NCBI RefSeq assembly: GCF_016735615.1
Contig: NZ_JAERSF010000002.1
Coordinates: forward strand, 558,001 to 622,000
Direction: 5' to 3'
Length of the DNA stretch: 64,000 bases
Source: Flavobacterium tagetis
Lineage (GTDB): Bacteria; Bacteroidota; Bacteroidia; Flavobacteriales; Flavobacteriaceae
Shown in pieces: positions 38,970 to 48,266 of this stretch. Position numbers and translations under genes: made by a program. A model generated the notes under the pieces. It had not been told where the DNA came from, made no database searches, and saw only the letters and a list, made by a program, of their open reading frames with translations. Every line of letters begins with the position of its first letter. The first letter of the stretch is position 1.

Positions 38970-40382
38970 TTATCGAAGTTCTAAAAGTACAACATTTTCA
39001 ACATGATGCGTCTGCGGAAACATATCTACAGGTCTTACTCGTGTTACTTTGTATTTTTCATCCATTAAAGCCAAATCACGTGCTTGAGTAGCAGAGTTAC
39101 AACTTACATAAACTACTTTTTTTGGTGCAATTTTTAAGATTTGCTCTACTACATCTTTGTGCATTCCGTCACGAGGCGGATCTGTAATAATAACATCTGG
39201 TTTACCATGCTGCGCAATAAAAGCTTCGTTAAAGACTACTTTCATGTCACCAACAAAAAACTCACAATTCGTAATATTATTGCGTTCTGCATTGGCTTTA
39301 GCATCAATAATAGCTTCTGGAACACTTTCTACTCCAATTACTTTTTTTGCTTTTTTGGAAACGAATTGGGCAATTGTTCCCGTTCCTGTATATAAATCAT
39401 AAACAGTCTCATTTCCTGTAAGACCAGCAAAATCTCTTGTTATTTTGTATAATTCGTATGCTTGATCAGAATTAGTTTGGTAGAAAGATTTAGCATTAAT
39501 GCTGAATTTTAAACCTTCCATTTCTTCCAGAATATAATCTCTTCCTTTGTAAAGAATAACATCTTGATCGTAAATAGTATCGTTTTGTTTTCCGTTTACC
39601 ACATATTGTAATGAAGTGATTTGTGGAAACTTCTCATATAAATGGTCAAGAATTAATTCTCTGTTTTCTTTATCATCTTCAAAAAACTGAATTAAAACCA
39701 TAATTTCTCCTGTAGAAACAGTACGAATCATAACTGTTCTCAATAATCCAGAATGCTCTCTCGGATTAAAAAAAGCTAAATTATGTTCGTTTGCAAAAGC
39801 TCTGATTTCGTTACGAATGGCATTTGAAGGATCTTCTTGTAAATGACATTTGTTGATGTCAAGAATTTTGTCCCACATTTTAGGAATATGAAATCCTAAT
39901 GCATTTCTATTTCCTAAATCTTCAGTACTTCCAATTTCTTTCTCTGTAAGCCATCTGCTGTTAGAAAAAGAAAATTCCATTTTATTTCTATAGAAAAATT
40001 GTTTCTCAGAACCTAAAATATCTTCAAATTCTGGAAGTTCAATTTTTCCTATTCTTTGTAAGTGATTTTTAACTTCATTTTGTTTAAATGCAAGCTGCTG
40101 GCTGTATTTCATATTTTGCCATTTACAACCTCCACATACTCCAAAATGTTCGCAGATTGGCTCTACTCTATATTCAGATAATTCATGAAATTTTACAGCT
40201 TTACCTTCGTAATAAGCCTTTCTTTTTTTTAATGTCTGCACGTCTACCACATCTCCAGGTACCACATTCGGAATAAAGATTACTTTTCCGTCAGGTGCTT
40301 TGGCTACTGAAACTCCTTTTGCGCCAGCATCAAGAACTTGAATTTGATGAAAGACAATTTTGTCTGTATTTTTTCTTCCCAT
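38970..40382 (-). CDS. rlmD: 23S rRNA (uracil-5-)-methyltransferase, RlmD type
   Basis: RlmD methylates a uridine (U1939 in E. coli) in 23S rRNA using SAM. The 470-residue protein has an N-terminal TRAM-like domain (GAKGVSVAKAPDGKVIFI), a 4Fe-4S cluster site in ICEHFGVCGGCKWQ (C-x5-C-x2-C plus a later Cys), the SAM motif YDLYTGTGTIAQF, and the catalytic cysteine in VVYVSCNSATQARDL. The last element, S-C-N-P/S-x-T, marks the TrmA/RumA family. It starts a unit with the DUF6452 and DUF6048 genes. Confidence 0.92.
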   Translation of the reverse strand: MGRKNTDKIVFHQIQVLDAGAKGVSVAKAPDGKVIFIPNVVPGDVVDVQTLKKRKAYYEGKAVKFHELSEYRVEPICEHFGVCGGCKWQNMKYSQQLAFKQNEVKNHLQRIGKIELPEFEDILGSEKQFFYRNKMEFSFSNSRWLTEKEIGSTEDLGNRNALGFHIPKMWDKILDINKCHLQEDPSNAIRNEIRAFANEHNLAFFNPREHSGLLRTVMIRTVSTGEIMVLIQFFEDDKENRELILDHLYEKFPQITSLQYVVNGKQNDTIYDQDVILYKGRDYILEEMEGLKFSINAKSFYQTNSDQAYELYKITRDFAGLTGNETVYDLYTGTGTIAQFVSKKAKKVIGVESVPEAIIDAKANAERNNITNCEFFVGDMKVVFNEAFIAQHGKPDVIITDPPRDGMHKDVVEQILKIAPKKVVYVSCNSATQARDLALMDEKYKVTRVRPVDMFPQTHHVENVVLLELR

Positions 40383-40538
40383 AGCGCAAAAATAAGCCTT
40401 TGAAAACTTTTACAAATTTAATTTTAGAAAAAATTTAGAAATTCTTCAAAATATTAGTTTAATTGAGTATAAAAGTTAATTTTGTTTTTGTAATAAACCC
40501 AATAAAATTACGTATTAACCTGCTATTTGTATCTTTTT

Positions 40539-41588
40539 ATGAAGTTGTACCACAAACTCTCACAAATCAGCTTTCTAAAAAAAAGTTATGCTTTCAAATT
40601 TTTATTTGTCGCTTTTATCGGTATTCATATTCCCTTAATCGGAATCTTGTTTTTTGTTCTGTTTTTTGAACATAAACTATCATCAACTTCGATTCTTATT
40701 TTTTCTTTAGTTATGACATTGTTGGCAACGGCAATAACGCTTTTGGTTTTAAATAAACTAATAAAGCCAATTGCTACTGCCTCAAAAGCATTAGATGACT
40801 ACCGAGCTTCAAGAAAAATGTCTGATTTGCCAACTGAATATACAGATGAGGCGGGATTGCTTTTATGTAATATTCAGGAATCAATTAATGAAGCAGAAAA
40901 TTTCATCAATGAGAAACAGGATCTTATTTATATGCTTTCCCACGATTTAAAGAATTTTGCTGGAAATCCGCAAGGTTTGGCTCAATTGATTATAAGTGAA
41001 AATCCAACTGAGTCAGTAAAAAATCTAGCAGAACTGATTTGTGAATCGACTAGTCTTCAGTTTAGATATATAGAGAATTTTATCAAGTTGTTAAAAGAAC
41101 AAGATGAAGTTGCAAAAATAAATCAAGAGGCTAAGATAATTTCATTTCCTAATATTGTTCCTTTTATCAATGAACAGGTAGAACAGCGTTTATTGGATAA
41201 AAATATTAAATTGGATTTAGTTTTAGAATGTTCAGAAGCTAAACTGAAAATAGATGAAGGGCTTTTGATTCAGGTTTTGGTGAATCTAATTAGCAACGCG
41301 ATTAAGTTTTCTTATTTTGAAAGTGAAATAAAAGCAAGAATTTTTTTAGAAAATTCAAAATTGATTGTAACAGTTAGAGATAGAGGAATAGGCTTTGATA
41401 AAAAACAGATTGAAGAATTATTTAAAAAATTCACTAAGATGAGCCGACTTGGAACCGCAAGTGAAGGTTCTACGGGTATCGGACTGTATTTGTGCAAAAA
41501 GATCATCGAAAGAAATAAAGGAAGATTAACTGCGTCTAGCGAAGGAAAGAATAAAGGCGCTGAGTTTAGAATTGAATTTGATGTTTAA
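40539..41588 (+). CDS. Sensor histidine kinase
   Basis: The ATG at 40539 is preferred to the upstream in-frame TTG at 40527. The 349-residue protein has two transmembrane helices (about 16-38 and 50-71), a HAMP-like linker (RASRKMSDLPTEYTDEAG), the H box MLSHDLKNFAGNPQ, the N box QVLVNLISNAIKFS, and the G boxes DRGIGFD and STGIGLYLC. It autophosphorylates the His near 134. No response regulator is adjacent, so its partner is elsewhere. The signal is unknown. Confidence 0.92.
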   Translation: MKLYHKLSQISFLKKSYAFKFLFVAFIGIHIPLIGILFFVLFFEHKLSSTSILIFSLVMTLLATAITLLVLNKLIKPIATASKALDDYRASRKMSDLPTEYTDEAGLLLCNIQESINEAENFINEKQDLIYMLSHDLKNFAGNPQGLAQLIISENPTESVKNLAELICESTSLQFRYIENFIKLLKEQDEVAKINQEAKIISFPNIVPFINEQVEQRLLDKNIKLDLVLECSEAKLKIDEGLLIQVLVNLISNAIKFSYFESEIKARIFLENSKLIVTVRDRGIGFDKKQIEELFKKFTKMSRLGTASEGSTGIGLYLCKKIIERNKGRLTASSEGKNKGAEFRIEFDV

Positions 41589-41594
41589 AAACAA

Positions 41595-41629
41595 AAAAGC
41601 TGTTAAGAACCAAATCCATAACAGCTTTT
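41595..41629. terminator. Bidirectional terminator after the histidine kinase
   Basis: Arms AAAAGCTGTTA and TAACAGCTTTT with a 13-base loop lie between convergent genes. A- and T-rich flanks make both directions plausible. Confidence 0.85.
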
Positions 41630-41636
41630 GAAATTT

Positions 41637-42047
41637 TTAATGCAAAACAAAATCAGAAGATAATTGAGGTTTATTGTCAACGCATTTTACTCCAGTAGGA
41701 ACCGTTTTTAGTCCACAAATATCTTCTCCTTCATTTTCATGTCCCCATTTTCTGTGGAAATTTTCTTTTACTTTATTATACTGATCAATTTTTGCCTGGA
41801 GTGTTAAAAGATCTATTTTTTTAGAATATACAATGTAACCATTTTCAGGACAGCCAGATTTATCCATTTTAATAAAGCCCCATTCGTCTGCATTATTGCA
41901 AACTTGGCTATTGGCCTGAGAAAATGTAATTACATCATTATAAGATTCCAGAAGTTTGGCAGAATCTTCTTCTTTCGTAGTTTCATCGTTATCACAAGAT
42001 CCGACGATCAGGCAAAAGACAAATAATATAAAACTTAGTTTTTTCAT
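41637..42047 (-). CDS. Hypothetical lipoprotein
   Basis: The 136-residue protein has a lipoprotein signal ending VGSC (Cys18) followed by the acidic DNDETTKEE linker. The mature domain has four cysteines (QVCNNADEWG, KSGCPENGY, DICGLKT, VKCVDNKP), likely forming disulfides in the periplasm. The family is not recognised. The gene converges with the histidine kinase. Confidence 0.78.
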   Translation of the reverse strand: MKKLSFILFVFCLIVGSCDNDETTKEEDSAKLLESYNDVITFSQANSQVCNNADEWGFIKMDKSGCPENGYIVYSKKIDLLTLQAKIDQYNKVKENFHRKWGHENEGEDICGLKTVPTGVKCVDNKPQLSSDFVLH

Positions 42048-42139
42048 GGTTAATGATTTATGATTAGTTTTATTATTAGATGTACTGATAAAGAAAAGGT
42101 TGCGTTAAGGTTGTAAGAAATTTTTTCTTTGAATGTTTA

Positions 42140-42190
42140 AACTTTCAAAATGCTAAAATTTGATATAACAACAGCATTTTGAAAGTTTTT
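42140..42190. terminator. Terminator between the aldo/keto reductase and lipoprotein genes
   Basis: Perfect 15-bp arms AACTTTCAAAATGCT and AGCATTTTGAAAGTT are separated by 18 bases, with a TTTTTT run on the plus-strand side. Both neighbours are on the minus strand, so it mainly terminates the reductase mRNA. Confidence 0.7.
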
Positions 42191-42200
42191 TATGTAGAAT

Positions 42201-43187
42201 TTACCAAAGCTGATGAACAGAAGGTTTAATCAGATCGCTGTAAATTTTATTCATTGCAATAATCTGTTCTAAAGTCAATTTTGGTGTATCATAAACGGAT
42301 AAATTCGATAAAACGTGTTCTGTTTTTGATGCACCTGGGATAATGCAGCTTACTTCATTAAAGCTCAAAATCCACTGAAGGGCAATGGAAGCTAGATTTT
42401 TTGATTCAGGAAATAAAGCTTTCAATTCATCAACGGCTTTTAATCCTAATTCATAATCAATTCCGGAAAAAGTCTCGCCTTTATCAAACGCTTCTCCATT
42501 ACGATTAAAATTGCGATGATCCTGAGGTTCAAAAGTTGTTTTTGAATCAAATTTGCCTGTTAAAAGTCCGCTTGCTAGAGGAACTCTTGCGATGATCCCA
42601 ATGTCTTTCTTTTTGGCTTCTGAGAAAAACAATTCAGAAGGACGCTGACGGAACAGATTGAAGATGATTTGAACTGTAGTTACATTTGAATATTCAATTG
42701 CTTTTAAAGCTTCTTCAACTTTTTCAACACTTACGCCAAGATTAAGAATCTTTCCTTGTTCTTTTAATCGGTCAAAAAGTTCAAATATTTCTGGACGATA
42801 GTACACTTCCGTAGGAGGGCAGTGCAACTGGATCAAATCAAGTGTTTCTAAACCGGTTCTTTTTAAACTGTCTTCAACAAATTTCTGAAGCACTTTTGGA
42901 GTATATCCTTCATTAACATGCGGATTTATCTGGCGTCCGCATTTTGTCGCAACAAAAATACGTTCAGAACGAGAGCGAACTACTCGTCCAACTGCAGTTT
43001 CGCTTAATCCGTTTTCGTAGACATCGGCAGTATCGATAAAGTTTATGCCATTGTCAATAGCCGTATTCAAAAGTTCATCGGCCATTTTATCATCAAAACC
43101 CGATCCCCATTTTCCACCAACTTGCCAAGTTCCAAGTGAAATTTCGGAGATATTAAAGTTTGTTTTTCCTAGTTTTCTGTAGTTCAT
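42201..43187 (-). CDS. Aldo/keto reductase
   Basis: The 328-residue protein has the aldo/keto reductase barrel with the Asp-Tyr pair in NFIDTADVYENGLSE (Asp and Tyr), the Lys in FVATKCG and the His in LIQLHCPP. The catalytic tetrad is therefore complete. NADPH binding is implied by the C-terminal SIALQWILSFNEVSCIIPGA segment. The substrate is not predictable. It follows the cysM gene on the same strand across a long inverted repeat, and may be transcribed separately. Confidence 0.92.
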   Translation of the reverse strand: MNYRKLGKTNFNISEISLGTWQVGGKWGSGFDDKMADELLNTAIDNGINFIDTADVYENGLSETAVGRVVRSRSERIFVATKCGRQINPHVNEGYTPKVLQKFVEDSLKRTGLETLDLIQLHCPPTEVYYRPEIFELFDRLKEQGKILNLGVSVEKVEEALKAIEYSNVTTVQIIFNLFRQRPSELFFSEAKKKDIGIIARVPLASGLLTGKFDSKTTFEPQDHRNFNRNGEAFDKGETFSGIDYELGLKAVDELKALFPESKNLASIALQWILSFNEVSCIIPGASKTEHVLSNLSVYDTPKLTLEQIIAMNKIYSDLIKPSVHQLW

Positions 43188-43202
43188 TTTTTTTAGTTAG
43201 AA

Positions 43203-43284
43203 AGGTTCAGAGGTTCAAAGGGACAAAGTTTTTAGGAAAAGTTTAGAAACTTTGTCCCTTTGAGCCTTTGTCACTTTGTACCTT
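43203..43284. repeat. Long inverted repeat with CAAAG units
   Basis: The arms share a perfect core CAAAGGGACAAAGTTT (43216-43231) and its complement AAACTTTGTCCCTTTG (43247-43262), extended imperfectly on both sides by AGGTTCAGAGGTT and AGCCTTTGTCACTTTGTACCTT. It lies between cysM and the reductase gene and may be a terminator. The CAAAG vocabulary resembles the element at 24493-24557. Confidence 0.75.
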
Positions 43285-43286
43285 CT

Positions 43287-44174
43287 TTAGTCAAATAAAT
43301 CCGAAGACAAATAACGATCGCCTCTGTCGCAGATAACAGCAACTACAACTCCAGATTCTAATTGTTCGGCTATTTTTAGGGCAACAGCAACAGAACCTCC
43401 GCTACTCATTCCTGCAAAAACACCTTCTTCAAGAGCCAATCTTTTGGTCATGGTGCGTGCTTCTTCTTCGCTCACATCGATAACGGTATCAACTTTAGAA
43501 GCATCAAATATTTTCGGTAAGTATTCCTGTGGCCATTTACGGATTCCAGGAATCTGAGAACCATCGCTTGGCTGTGCACCAATAATCTGCACATTTGGAT
43601 TCTTCTCTTTTAAATAAGTTGAAGTCCCGATAATAGTTCCAGTTGTTCCCATTGCTGAAACGAAATGGGTTACTGTTCCGTCAGTATCATTCCAAATTTC
43701 TGGTCCAGTTGTTTTGTAGTGCGCTTTCCAGTTGTCATCATTAGCAAACTGATTTAGCATTAAATATCCGCCTTGGGCCACTTTTTTATCGGCATAATCT
43801 CTAGAACCAATAATTCCTTCACTAGCAGGCGTAAGAATAACTGTGGCGCCATAGGCACGCATTGTCTGAGTACGTTCTTTAGTTGAATCTTCTGGTAAAA
43901 CCAATTCGATTTCGATGCCAAATAACTGTGCGATCATTGCTAAAGCAATTCCTGTATTTCCACTTGTTGCCTCAATTAGTTTATCTCCTTTTTTGATGTC
44001 GCCTCTTTCCAATGCTGCAGCAATCATGTTGTATGCCGCTCTATCTTTTACGCTTCCTCCAGGATTATTTCCTTCCAGTTTCAGTAAAAGCTTTACATTT
44101 TTATTTTTAACTAGATTGACCGTTTCCATTAAAGGAGTATTGCCAATTAGGTTTAATAATTTATGTGAATTCAT
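43287..44174 (-). CDS. cysM: Cysteine synthase (O-acetylserine sulfhydrylase)
   Basis: The enzyme makes cysteine from O-acetylserine and sulfide with pyridoxal phosphate. The 295-residue protein has the PLP lysine in NPGGSVKDRAAYNMI (Lys42), the serine loop EATSGNTGIALAM and the phosphate-binding GTTGTIIGTSTYLKEKN. It is shorter than CysK and fits the CysM subgroup. It starts 1 bp after cysE's stop, so the acetyl-serine maker and user are one operon. Confidence 0.9.
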   Translation of the reverse strand: MNSHKLLNLIGNTPLMETVNLVKNKNVKLLLKLEGNNPGGSVKDRAAYNMIAAALERGDIKKGDKLIEATSGNTGIALAMIAQLFGIEIELVLPEDSTKERTQTMRAYGATVILTPASEGIIGSRDYADKKVAQGGYLMLNQFANDDNWKAHYKTTGPEIWNDTDGTVTHFVSAMGTTGTIIGTSTYLKEKNPNVQIIGAQPSDGSQIPGIRKWPQEYLPKIFDASKVDTVIDVSEEEARTMTKRLALEEGVFAGMSSGGSVAVALKIAEQLESGVVVAVICDRGDRYLSSDLFD

Positions 44175-44175
44175 T

Positions 44176-44967
44176 TTATTTTTTTTCTTTTATTTTAACT
44201 TCAGTAGTAGTGGTGTTTAAAACGATAGAATCTTCTGGGATAGATTTGGTAACCCATGCATTTCCTCCAACAACACTATTTTTTCCAATTACAGTTTCTC
44301 CACCTAAAATTGTTGCGTTGGCATAAATACAGACATTTGCTTCTACAGTGGGGTGTCTTTTTGCATTTTTCATTTCTTTGCTTACGCTTAATGCACCAAG
44401 CGTAACACCTTGGTAGATTTTTACATGTTTTTTGATAACTGTAGTTTCACCAATTACGATACCTGTGGCATGATCAATAAAAAAAGGTGATGCAATATTG
44501 GCTCCAGCATGAATATCTGTACCTGTAATTCTATGGGCATATTCGCTCATTAGTCGAGAAAACAGCAATAAATCGAGATGATATAATTCGTGGCTTAATC
44601 TGTAAATAGCAATAGCATAGAATCCTGGATAACCTAGATATACTTCGTCAATGCTGTTTGAAGCCGGATCGTTTTCAAGAATATATTCTGCATCCTGATT
44701 TAATTTTTCTAAAACTCCTGGAAGTTTCTCTAAAAAGCGATCCCAAATAGATTCGCACAAATTCTGAGGTTTTTTGCAGGCTAAAACAGCAATTTCTTTA
44801 AAACGAAACTCCAATTCGTCAATGCTTTCATCTAATGCTGCATTTGAATCAAACAGAGTGTAAAAAAGCTTTTCTGTGAAGTCTTCTGTTTTGGTTTTAA
44901 TGCCGTAATTTATGTGTGAGTGGCTTTTTAAAGCTCTTATGTTTTGTATGATGTTTTCTTTTGTCAC
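44176..44967 (-). CDS. cysE: Serine O-acetyltransferase
   Basis: The enzyme acetylates serine, the first step to cysteine. The GTG at 44967 is chosen because the product then begins at the family's usual point (VTKENIIQNIRALKSHSHI), giving 264 residues. A longer frame from a GTG at 45033 is possible. The C-terminal left-handed beta-helix has hexapeptide repeats, for example GADIHAGANIASPFFIDH, GIVIGETTVIKKHVKIY and GVTLGALSVS. Its N-terminal helical domain is of the long EpsC type. It lies directly before cysM. Confidence 0.88.
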   Translation of the reverse strand: MTKENIIQNIRALKSHSHINYGIKTKTEDFTEKLFYTLFDSNAALDESIDELEFRFKEIAVLACKKPQNLCESIWDRFLEKLPGVLEKLNQDAEYILENDPASNSIDEVYLGYPGFYAIAIYRLSHELYHLDLLLFSRLMSEYAHRITGTDIHAGANIASPFFIDHATGIVIGETTVIKKHVKIYQGVTLGALSVSKEMKNAKRHPTVEANVCIYANATILGGETVIGKNSVVGGNAWVTKSIPEDSIVLNTTTTEVKIKEKK

Positions 44968-45157
44968 AATGGTAAAAATGAATGAATAATTTTGGAACGT
45001 TAAAAGTAAGGCGTTTTTTGGAAATAAAATCACGATTTAACGAAAGAAATTTTCTTTGTAAAGTGAGATTTGTGATAAAAAGCAAATTGTAAACGGTTCT
45101 TTTTTATGCAATTCTTAAGAAGTTAATTGCGTAAATTAGCTTTTAAAATATACTAAA

Positions 45158-45859
45158 ATGAAAAACAGCCAAACATTTAAAAGTGACATTTCTGGAGCTT
45201 CTTTCCCTGAAAATGAGAAAATATACGGAAGGGCAATTCACGATCCTATTTTGGGTTTAATTAAAAAAGAATATCCTGATTTTAGTGCAGAAGATTGCAT
45301 TTCTATAAATGAGTTAAATATTTACCGTCAAAAATACATTTCAAATTATCTTTCTTCAGAAATTGGAGCGCTTTCTGCAATGGAGAAAAATGTTATTTCG
45401 TCATTAAAAGAAGATAAATCGATTGTGAGCATTGTTGAAGATGAAGAGGAAATAAGAAGCTTAGGGCAAAAAGTAGCTGATAAAGTAGCCGATTTTGGAG
45501 GAAGCTGGACTTTTATTATTTCATTTGTCGTTTTTATTACAGTTTGGATTGGCTCAAATGTTTTTATTTTTTTAAACAAAGGCTTTGATCCCTATCCGTT
45601 TATTCTCTTAAATCTAATTTTGTCTTGTGTGGCAGCTTTACAGGCGCCCGTTATTATGATGAGCCAAAACCGTCAAGAAGAAAAAGACCGTAATCGCGCC
45701 AAAAAAGATTTTATGATTAATCTGAAGTCAGAATTGGAGATTAGATTAATACATGATAAAATTGATCATTTGATTATGCATCAACAGCAAGAATTAATCG
45801 AGATTCAAAAAGTTCAAATCGAAATGATGAACGATATTTTGGATCAGATTAAGAAATAA
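45158..45859 (+). CDS. DUF1003 membrane protein
   Basis: The 233-residue protein has a DUF1003 core with DKVADFGGSWTFIISFVVF and LILSCVAALQAPVIMMSQN, comprising two transmembrane helices separated by a short loop (DPYPFILL). The C-terminus is a long helical region with RRKD-like charges (RQEEKDRNRAKKD) and probable coiled coil. The family is widespread and of unknown function. It stands alone, divergent from the cysE operon. Confidence 0.88.
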   Translation: MKNSQTFKSDISGASFPENEKIYGRAIHDPILGLIKKEYPDFSAEDCISINELNIYRQKYISNYLSSEIGALSAMEKNVISSLKEDKSIVSIVEDEEEIRSLGQKVADKVADFGGSWTFIISFVVFITVWIGSNVFIFLNKGFDPYPFILLNLILSCVAALQAPVIMMSQNRQEEKDRNRAKKDFMINLKSELEIRLIHDKIDHLIMHQQQELIEIQKVQIEMMNDILDQIKK

Positions 45860-45927
45860 AGACTGGTTAAATTTTCAATTTTTTAAATTCCAAATTCAAA
45901 TGTAAATGGCAATGTCAATTTAAAAAT

Positions 45928-46212
45928 CTAAAAATAAAAGTGCTTCAGATAATATCCGCCAAGCATAAAAAATAAATTTATAATGGCCAGTTTCCAAATT
46001 AGTTTTTTATAGTTTCTAGATGTATCTAAAAAATGAAAAGCTATAAAAATGAAGAGTAAAAGGCAAGTGTAAATAGCAGGATACATTTTAAATGCAGCTG
46101 AAAAATCACCTTGAAAAAGTAAGAATAAAGATCGCTGAAATCCGCATCCTAAGCAGTCATAACCAGAGAAGGTTTTGAATAGGCAAGGAAGCATATATTT
46201 CTCTAAAGTCAT
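45928..46212 (-). CDS. DUF2752 membrane protein
   Basis: The ATG at 46212 is preferred to an in-frame TTG at 46230. The 94-residue protein has the DUF2752 signature GYDCLGCGFQRS, where C-L-G-C-G is the hallmark, followed by two transmembrane helices (about 44-60 and 73-88). The function is unknown. It is divergent from the small membrane protein gene at 46321. Confidence 0.85.
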   Translation of the reverse strand: MTLEKYMLPCLFKTFSGYDCLGCGFQRSLFLLFQGDFSAAFKMYPAIYTCLLLFIFIAFHFLDTSRNYKKLIWKLAIINLFFMLGGYYLKHFYF

Positions 46213-46320
46213 GGCAGATCTTTTTTGCAATTTTACTAAAAAAATATGACAAACGTTTGAAGTAGTATAGAAGTTGTACTTGAAAGTTTTATACTTTTGA
46301 AATCTTAAAATAAAGAAAGG

Positions 46321-46494
46321 ATGAAAACTTTTAAAATTATAATAATGATTCTTGCGATTTCGGTTGCGCTATATGAACAAGTTTCGGAAGAAAAAAACAT
46401 TTATATCATGATTGCTGCAATCGTGGTTTTTATGTACGGAATGATGCAACTGAGTGCTAAAACACCAAGTAAAAATAACGATAAAGAAGAGTAG
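46321..46494 (+). CDS. Small single-span membrane protein
   Basis: The 57-residue frame opens with MKTFKIIIMILAISVALYEQ, a short hydrophobic stretch, then a second helix (NIYIMIAAIVVFMYGMM) and a Lys/Asp/Glu tail (KNNDKEE). It is likely a real small inner-membrane gene because it ends 1 bp before the ATG of the Smr gene, so the two would be translationally coupled. It resembles no named family I recognise. Confidence 0.7.
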   Translation: MKTFKIIIMILAISVALYEQVSEEKNIYIMIAAIVVFMYGMMQLSAKTPSKNNDKEE

Positions 46495-46495
46495 G

Positions 46496-47047
46496 ATGCT
46501 TACAAAAGGAGATAAGGTTTCTGTACTCGATGAAGCCATAAACGGAACGGTAGTTTCAGTTAAAAATAACGAAGTTTTGATTGAAACAGAGGATGGATTT
46601 ATGATGACATTTTTAGTCAACGAGTTACTTAAGATTCAAGAAACCAGTAATTTAATGAATTCTATTAAAAGAATTGATTTAGATGAAGTTTCAAAAGAGA
46701 AAACAGAGCCAAAACCGCGAAGTTTTGTTAAAGAAAAGAAAGATAAGCGCGATGTTGGCGTTCCAGAATTTGATTTGCACATCGAGAAATTGGTTAAAAA
46801 TAAACGCGGAATGTCAAACTATGATATTTTGACGCTGCAGACCGAAACGGCAAAAAGGCATATCGAATTTGCGATAAAAAACCGCATTCCGAAAATCGTT
46901 TTTATTCATGGTGTTGGTGAAGGAATTTTGAAAGCCGAACTTGATTTTTTACTTGGTCGTTATGACGGAATTGATTTTCAAGATGCCAATTATCAAAAAT
47001 ATGGTCTAGGAGCGACCGAAGTTTATATAAGACAAAACTCTAAATAA
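46496..47047 (+). CDS. Smr-domain (DUF2027-type) protein
   Basis: The ATG at 46496 is chosen because it gives the family start (MLTKGDKVSVLDEAING). The 183-residue protein has an N-terminal SH3-like part (about 1-50), a Lys-rich linker (EKTEPKPRSFVKEKKDKRD) and a C-terminal Smr domain with FDLHIEKLV, IPKIVFIHGVGEGILKAEL and GATEVYIRQ. Smr domains cut nucleic acids or are linked to mismatch or ribosome rescue. The H-G-x-G element carries the catalytic residues. It is coupled to the small membrane gene upstream. Confidence 0.87.
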   Translation: MLTKGDKVSVLDEAINGTVVSVKNNEVLIETEDGFMMTFLVNELLKIQETSNLMNSIKRIDLDEVSKEKTEPKPRSFVKEKKDKRDVGVPEFDLHIEKLVKNKRGMSNYDILTLQTETAKRHIEFAIKNRIPKIVFIHGVGEGILKAELDFLLGRYDGIDFQDANYQKYGLGATEVYIRQNSK

Positions 47048-47087
47048 TTAAGGTTTTTTTTAGTCTAAAAGCTTCAAGTTGAAGCAT

Positions 47088-47153
47088 AAAAAAACGTCTG
47101 TTTTTTGATTCGATTTAGTTGTAAAATCATCTCAAAAAACAGACGTTTTTTTT
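47088..47153. terminator. Bidirectional terminator after the Smr gene
   Basis: Two 20-bp arms, AAAAAACGTCTGTTTTTTGA and its complement, lie about 23 bases apart between convergent genes, with T-runs at both ends. A short hairpin (GCTTCAAGTTGAAGC) precedes it at 47071-47085. Confidence 0.85.
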
Positions 47154-47196
47154 GTAAGAATTAGTTTGGTTGATTTCTTTTTGGAAATCTGTTTTT

Positions 47197-48192
47197 TTAG
47201 TTTGTTCCTGATCTGTTAATTTTTCCAAGAACGAAACTGTTTCCAAGTTTAAAGTTGCTTTTGCCTTTTTCTAAAATTACATTTTTAAGCACGATTGTGT
47301 GTTCATAAACTGAGCCTGTTACAGTAGTTGTTACTTCAATAATTCCACTTTCATTTGCTTTACCAAGTTGGCCTGTCCATGTTTCGTCAATTATAGGAGA
47401 ACTCGGTTGTACCTTAGCACAAACATACAATGGCGTAATCGATCCGGTTTCTGGTTTTGCAGTTCTATAAAAGACTTTGTTTTGTGTAGCTGTTATTAAA
47501 CTTGTTCGAGGTTGGTTGCTAGGAGTAACTTCATTAACAAACAATGCAGGATCAATATCATCAATTGATAAATAGAATGAATTGTTATAATTATAAACTC
47601 TATTAACTTCGTCACACTCATAGGCCGAACCATTTGGATTAGTTTTGAAAGTTAAATCGGCTGGAGTTATGTTAGTATTATATGTTCCAAATATAAACTC
47701 CGCTTCCGTTTGGTTTCCTGCTGGTTTGGCAAACGTAATATTTCTAAAAATAATACTATGCTCATAGCCTTTTATTCTTGTACTGCCATTAGTAGCACTT
47801 GTGTCTACTAACTGAGTTGTTTTGATTTCGATTAAACCGTCAATTCCAAGCCATTCTTCTGTTACTTTTGGAGTGCTTGGCGGAATTGCACCACAAATAT
47901 TTGTCGTTGCAACCGTTCCGTCATAAGCTCTATAAACAACTCGATAAGAACCATTCCCTTTTGAATCTATTGGATAAGTGTTTATTCCTTGATCATTAAT
48001 AATTGCTCCTTCAGGCAACTGAAGCAAAAGTGCTTCCTGAGATTTTAGTTTATAAATTAAAGTATTTGTTGTTGCATCACAAGCTTGCGATTCCTTAACG
48101 TCAGCAAAGTCTATTTCATCTACAGTTAAATCTCCATCATCGCATCCGTTCAAAAAAAGAGCAAATAACAGGAGGGCAGCATATTTTTTCAT
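47197..48192 (-). CDS. Hypothetical lipoprotein with two repeated domains
   Basis: The ATG at 48192 is chosen because it starts the lipoprotein signal (KKYAALLLFALFLNGC, Cys17). The 331-residue protein has an internal duplication. IPPSTPKVTEEWLGIDGLIEI and VQPSSPIIDETWTGQLGKAN occupy equivalent positions in two halves, each followed by a strand with HSIIFRNIT or HTIVLKNVI. It is probably surface or periplasmic. The family is not recognised. It converges with the Smr gene and diverges from the cysteine desulfurase gene. Confidence 0.8.
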   Translation of the reverse strand: MKKYAALLLFALFLNGCDDGDLTVDEIDFADVKESQACDATTNTLIYKLKSQEALLLQLPEGAIINDQGINTYPIDSKGNGSYRVVYRAYDGTVATTNICGAIPPSTPKVTEEWLGIDGLIEIKTTQLVDTSATNGSTRIKGYEHSIIFRNITFAKPAGNQTEAEFIFGTYNTNITPADLTFKTNPNGSAYECDEVNRVYNYNNSFYLSIDDIDPALFVNEVTPSNQPRTSLITATQNKVFYRTAKPETGSITPLYVCAKVQPSSPIIDETWTGQLGKANESGIIEVTTTVTGSVYEHTIVLKNVILEKGKSNFKLGNSFVLGKINRSGTN

Positions 48193-48266
48193 CGTAAAAT
48201 TTATTTGGGTCAAAAATAGTGAAAAAAATGCCAAATGATATTTAAGATTTGACAATTGATATTTCT

